Assembly: GCF_021018895.1 (NCBI RefSeq)
Contig: NC_079371.1
Coordinates: forward strand, 14,812,001-14,876,000
Reading direction: 5' to 3'
Origin: Seriola aureovittata
Lineage: Eukaryota; Chordata; Actinopteri; Carangiformes; Carangidae
Length of the DNA stretch: 64,000 bases
Positions 61,561-64,000 of the stretch are shown piece by piece; position 1 is the first letter of the stretch, and every line of letters begins with the position of its first letter. Under the pieces are notes generated by a model that did no database searches, was not told the origin of the DNA, and worked only from the letters and a program-made list of their open reading frames with translations. The translations under genes were made by a program, and so were the position numbers.

Positions 61561-64000
61561 ATTCCTGCCAAACTCCCTCTCGAGGGAAAAATGTCAAGCC
61601 ACTGACAGTGTGGGAGAGGTTGGATGATGGAAGGGGAATGGTTTTATGTGTGTATGTCAGTGTGAGACAGGAGATCACTTGCACATGCTCATGTTTGACA
61701 GAGTGAGAATGAACAACCTTACAAATTATTAGGTTTGTTTTACTACTGTATTTTTAAGGTTAAGTTTAAGTCTGGGTGATAATTGGATTATGAAGGGACG
61801 AATTGTAATGCAGCCACTCGCCACACTGTTTCGTACTTAGAGGTGCGTATGTGTTTGCTCCACAGTGTTTTCCTTACACTCTGTTACCAGAAGATTTTCT
61901 GGGCTGTCCTCATTGCAACATTGTTTACTCTAAACTATATTGTCAGCATCTTCTTTCAGCAGAAAACACAAGAACTTTACAGTGTGTGAGCTCATAAAAT
62001 CTAAATAAAAATTGGTTTAAATATTATTATATATAATATTTTGGTGAAAGTCAGTCAAGGTCAAACAATAAGTCCTTAACTTTCATGCAGTATATGAGAT
62101 TGTTACTTACTTATTAAAATTCTTTTGGGGTTTTTTGCCCTTAATCAGCAGGAAAGCAGATACTAGTTTTGTAATGAGGTGCTGTCACATGGTCACTGGT
62201 AGTAATTTTTCTCCAACCCTGGTTTTAAATGAAAGTGTGTGTATTTTTCTGTGTGTTTGTGTTCAACATGCTGATTTTGTCTGTCCATGTGTATGACTTT
62301 TTCATGTTGCATCCACGGGCAGTGTTTGAAGGGATTGGATTTTTTTTTTTTTTTTTTTTTTGTCACACAAAAATACTCCTGATTTATTCAGCATACGCTC
62401 CAGCGATTAAGGGTCTTGGCAAGCACCTACTGTATACACACACAATGCACCGATACACACATGCTGGCACACATGCACAGATACACATGTGCATCCTGTC
62501 TTATGGGTTAATCTGGTTTTGAGACAAAATTAAATTTACGAGGCGCATTATAGCTCAATTTAGGCAAATTATAATGCCATCAGGCAATCACTGTGACAGA
62601 TTGAGAGCATCAACACTGATAAAGGGGGAAAAAAAGAATGAGAGATCAGGGAGAGCAAAGAGCAGAGGGACAGAGGGGATGAGTCTGTCATTTTGTTTGC
62701 CCACTCATTTCCCAAAGCTGGTCAGAGTCCCTGATTCAATCCACTAACCCTTTATATCTTCTCTGCCATGCTGCCATCTCCCCTCCTCCATCTGTACAGC
62801 TGGAGCAAAGACTGCAGTCATGTCACCTGCCTTGTAGTACATATTAAACAGATTAAAAGAAACCCCATGTGTGTTAGTGTAATGCTCTTGTAAGATTAAT
62901 TGGTACAGCTAGGTATGTCAAGAACATGGTATAGAAAAAACACATAACGCAGAAAATCAGAAAAACCTGTGTCGTAGCTAGTGTAAATTTTCTTTTAAAT
63001 TATCATATCAATCCATATCAACAGGAGAAATCCCATTACTTAAATTGCTTGAATTTTACTGCAACGCATTATACAGTATTGTTGACATTACTCACACCCA
63101 TGTCTATATTTCTCCTGCTGTGATTACTTAACAGATGCATGTCAGTGCTTGATCATTACGGATGAGTGATGTACTGTACAGTTATTATCGTCAGGATTTA
63201 ATCAGTGCTGAGTGATCTCGGTTGTCTGCACATTCTCTACCAATCAGCATTAGTGACAGGTCACTTTAGGCCCTAGTTATAATAGTAGTGAATGTGGTTT
63301 TCTACATCTGACTTCTAAGAGAGCTTCAAGTGACAAAGATATGACTGACACCAAGAGTCGAAAGTGGGAAGATTATGCTGTATTAATGGCTTACTTCAAT
63401 CACATTTTCTCTTTTAAAGCAGATATAAAAGGCCAGTGTTTTTGATGGTGTAAAGATGGTATGTGATTCACGCGTGAAGGTTACCCTGAGGGTAAGCAAG
63501 TGTTTGCATGCGCCACAATGAACCTGTGTTTGTCGTGTATTCCTTCTAGCCATTCCCAAAGCAGCTGGTTGAGCTATAATGTCAAAGCTGTCAGCTTTAC
63601 AGCAGCTCAGGGTGTGTGAGTGCGCGTATGAGTGTGCATGTGTGTAACAGACTGCTTGGTGATCCATTAAGTGTCCATGTGCCCATATGCTATATCATTA
63701 GTTATACAGACGTATTAAGAGACAGGCTTGTGAATCATAAAAAACATAATAGTCATACGGCTGCCATGTCCCCGCAGGCTGCTCTCTGTTCCGCTCCACT
63801 CTGCTCCTTGTGAAGAGAAGTATATTTACTGTGAACCTCTTTTCTTCTCTTCTCTTCAGGTTTATGTCACATCTCACTGTAAATACAGTGAGATCATCCT
63901 CATGAACACCCAGCAAAAACTGCTTACTGTACCTGTCAGAGAATTATGAATGTAAATTGGGTCCAAGAAGTGGTGTGTGTGTGTGTGCTGTGTGTGTGCT

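Larger units (their letters stand above)
58416..64000 (+). other. dock2: dock2 intron 24 (5' part, continues past window)
   Basis: At least 5.6 kb. Contains a small repeat fragment near 58735-58775, purine-rich sequence at 60780-61135, an enhancer-like block at 61270-61560 and a poly-T run at 62340-62361. No exon of dock2 or nested gene could be supported. Confidence 0.65.

Noticed and set aside
63860..63945. dock2 exon 25 after the acceptor-like TTCTCTTCAG
   Set aside because: In the required phase the frame hits a stop after a few codons and does not resemble the expected DOCK2 sequence.

Overview
This window is vertebrate nuclear DNA, almost certainly from a ray-finned fish and probably a percomorph teleost. 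The evidence is GT-AG split genes with short introns, dense (CA)n/(TG)n microsatellites, a tRNA-derived SINE, a fish-type Tc1/mariner element, and three genes whose human relatives (TLX3, HRH2, DOCK2) all map to chromosome 5q35. No bacterial, viral or CRISPR-type content was seen. The protein identifications come from reading translated exons against family features I know; no database search was possible.

Layout. (1) About 2.58-5.15 kb, minus strand: a complete three-exon TLX-class homeobox gene (282 aa, tlx3-like) with Eh1, FPWI and a homeodomain carrying Thr47. (2) About 5.2-19.6 kb: no protein gene. It holds several stretches of complex, microsatellite-free sequence rich in TAAT/TAATTA cores, alternating with simple repeats. 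These look like developmental enhancers (conserved non-coding elements, CNEs), most plausibly of the tlx gene, but conservation is inferred here and not measured. (3) 19.62-20.68 kb, minus strand: an intronless-looking histamine H2 receptor-type GPCR (351 aa). (4) 20.7-32.0 kb: intergenic, with a Tc1-type transposase relic, a pure (TG)65 array and one further enhancer-like block. (5) 32.27-58.42 kb, plus strand: the first 24 coding exons (about 857 residues) of a DOCK2-type Rac guanine nucleotide exchange factor, covering the SH3 domain, the helical linker, the DHR-1 (C2-like, phosphoinositide-binding) region and the start of the armadillo-like region. Every junction is GT-AG and keeps frame. 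The catalytic DHR-2 half lies beyond the right edge. (6) 58.4-64.0 kb: the start of a long DOCK2 intron with one enhancer-like block.

The three genes are functionally separate: neuronal/lymphoid transcription factor, amine receptor, haematopoietic Rac activator. Their proximity reflects ancestral synteny, not a pathway. The observations most worth testing are the short-tailed TLX protein, motifs shared between distant non-coding blocks (a 16-bp homeodomain palindrome, an exact 15-mer occurring twice, a ~40-bp near-repeat pair), a perfect 19-bp-stem inverted repeat in DOCK2 intron 1, a SINE with intact 15-bp target-site duplications, and a possible splice donor just before the hrh2 stop codon.
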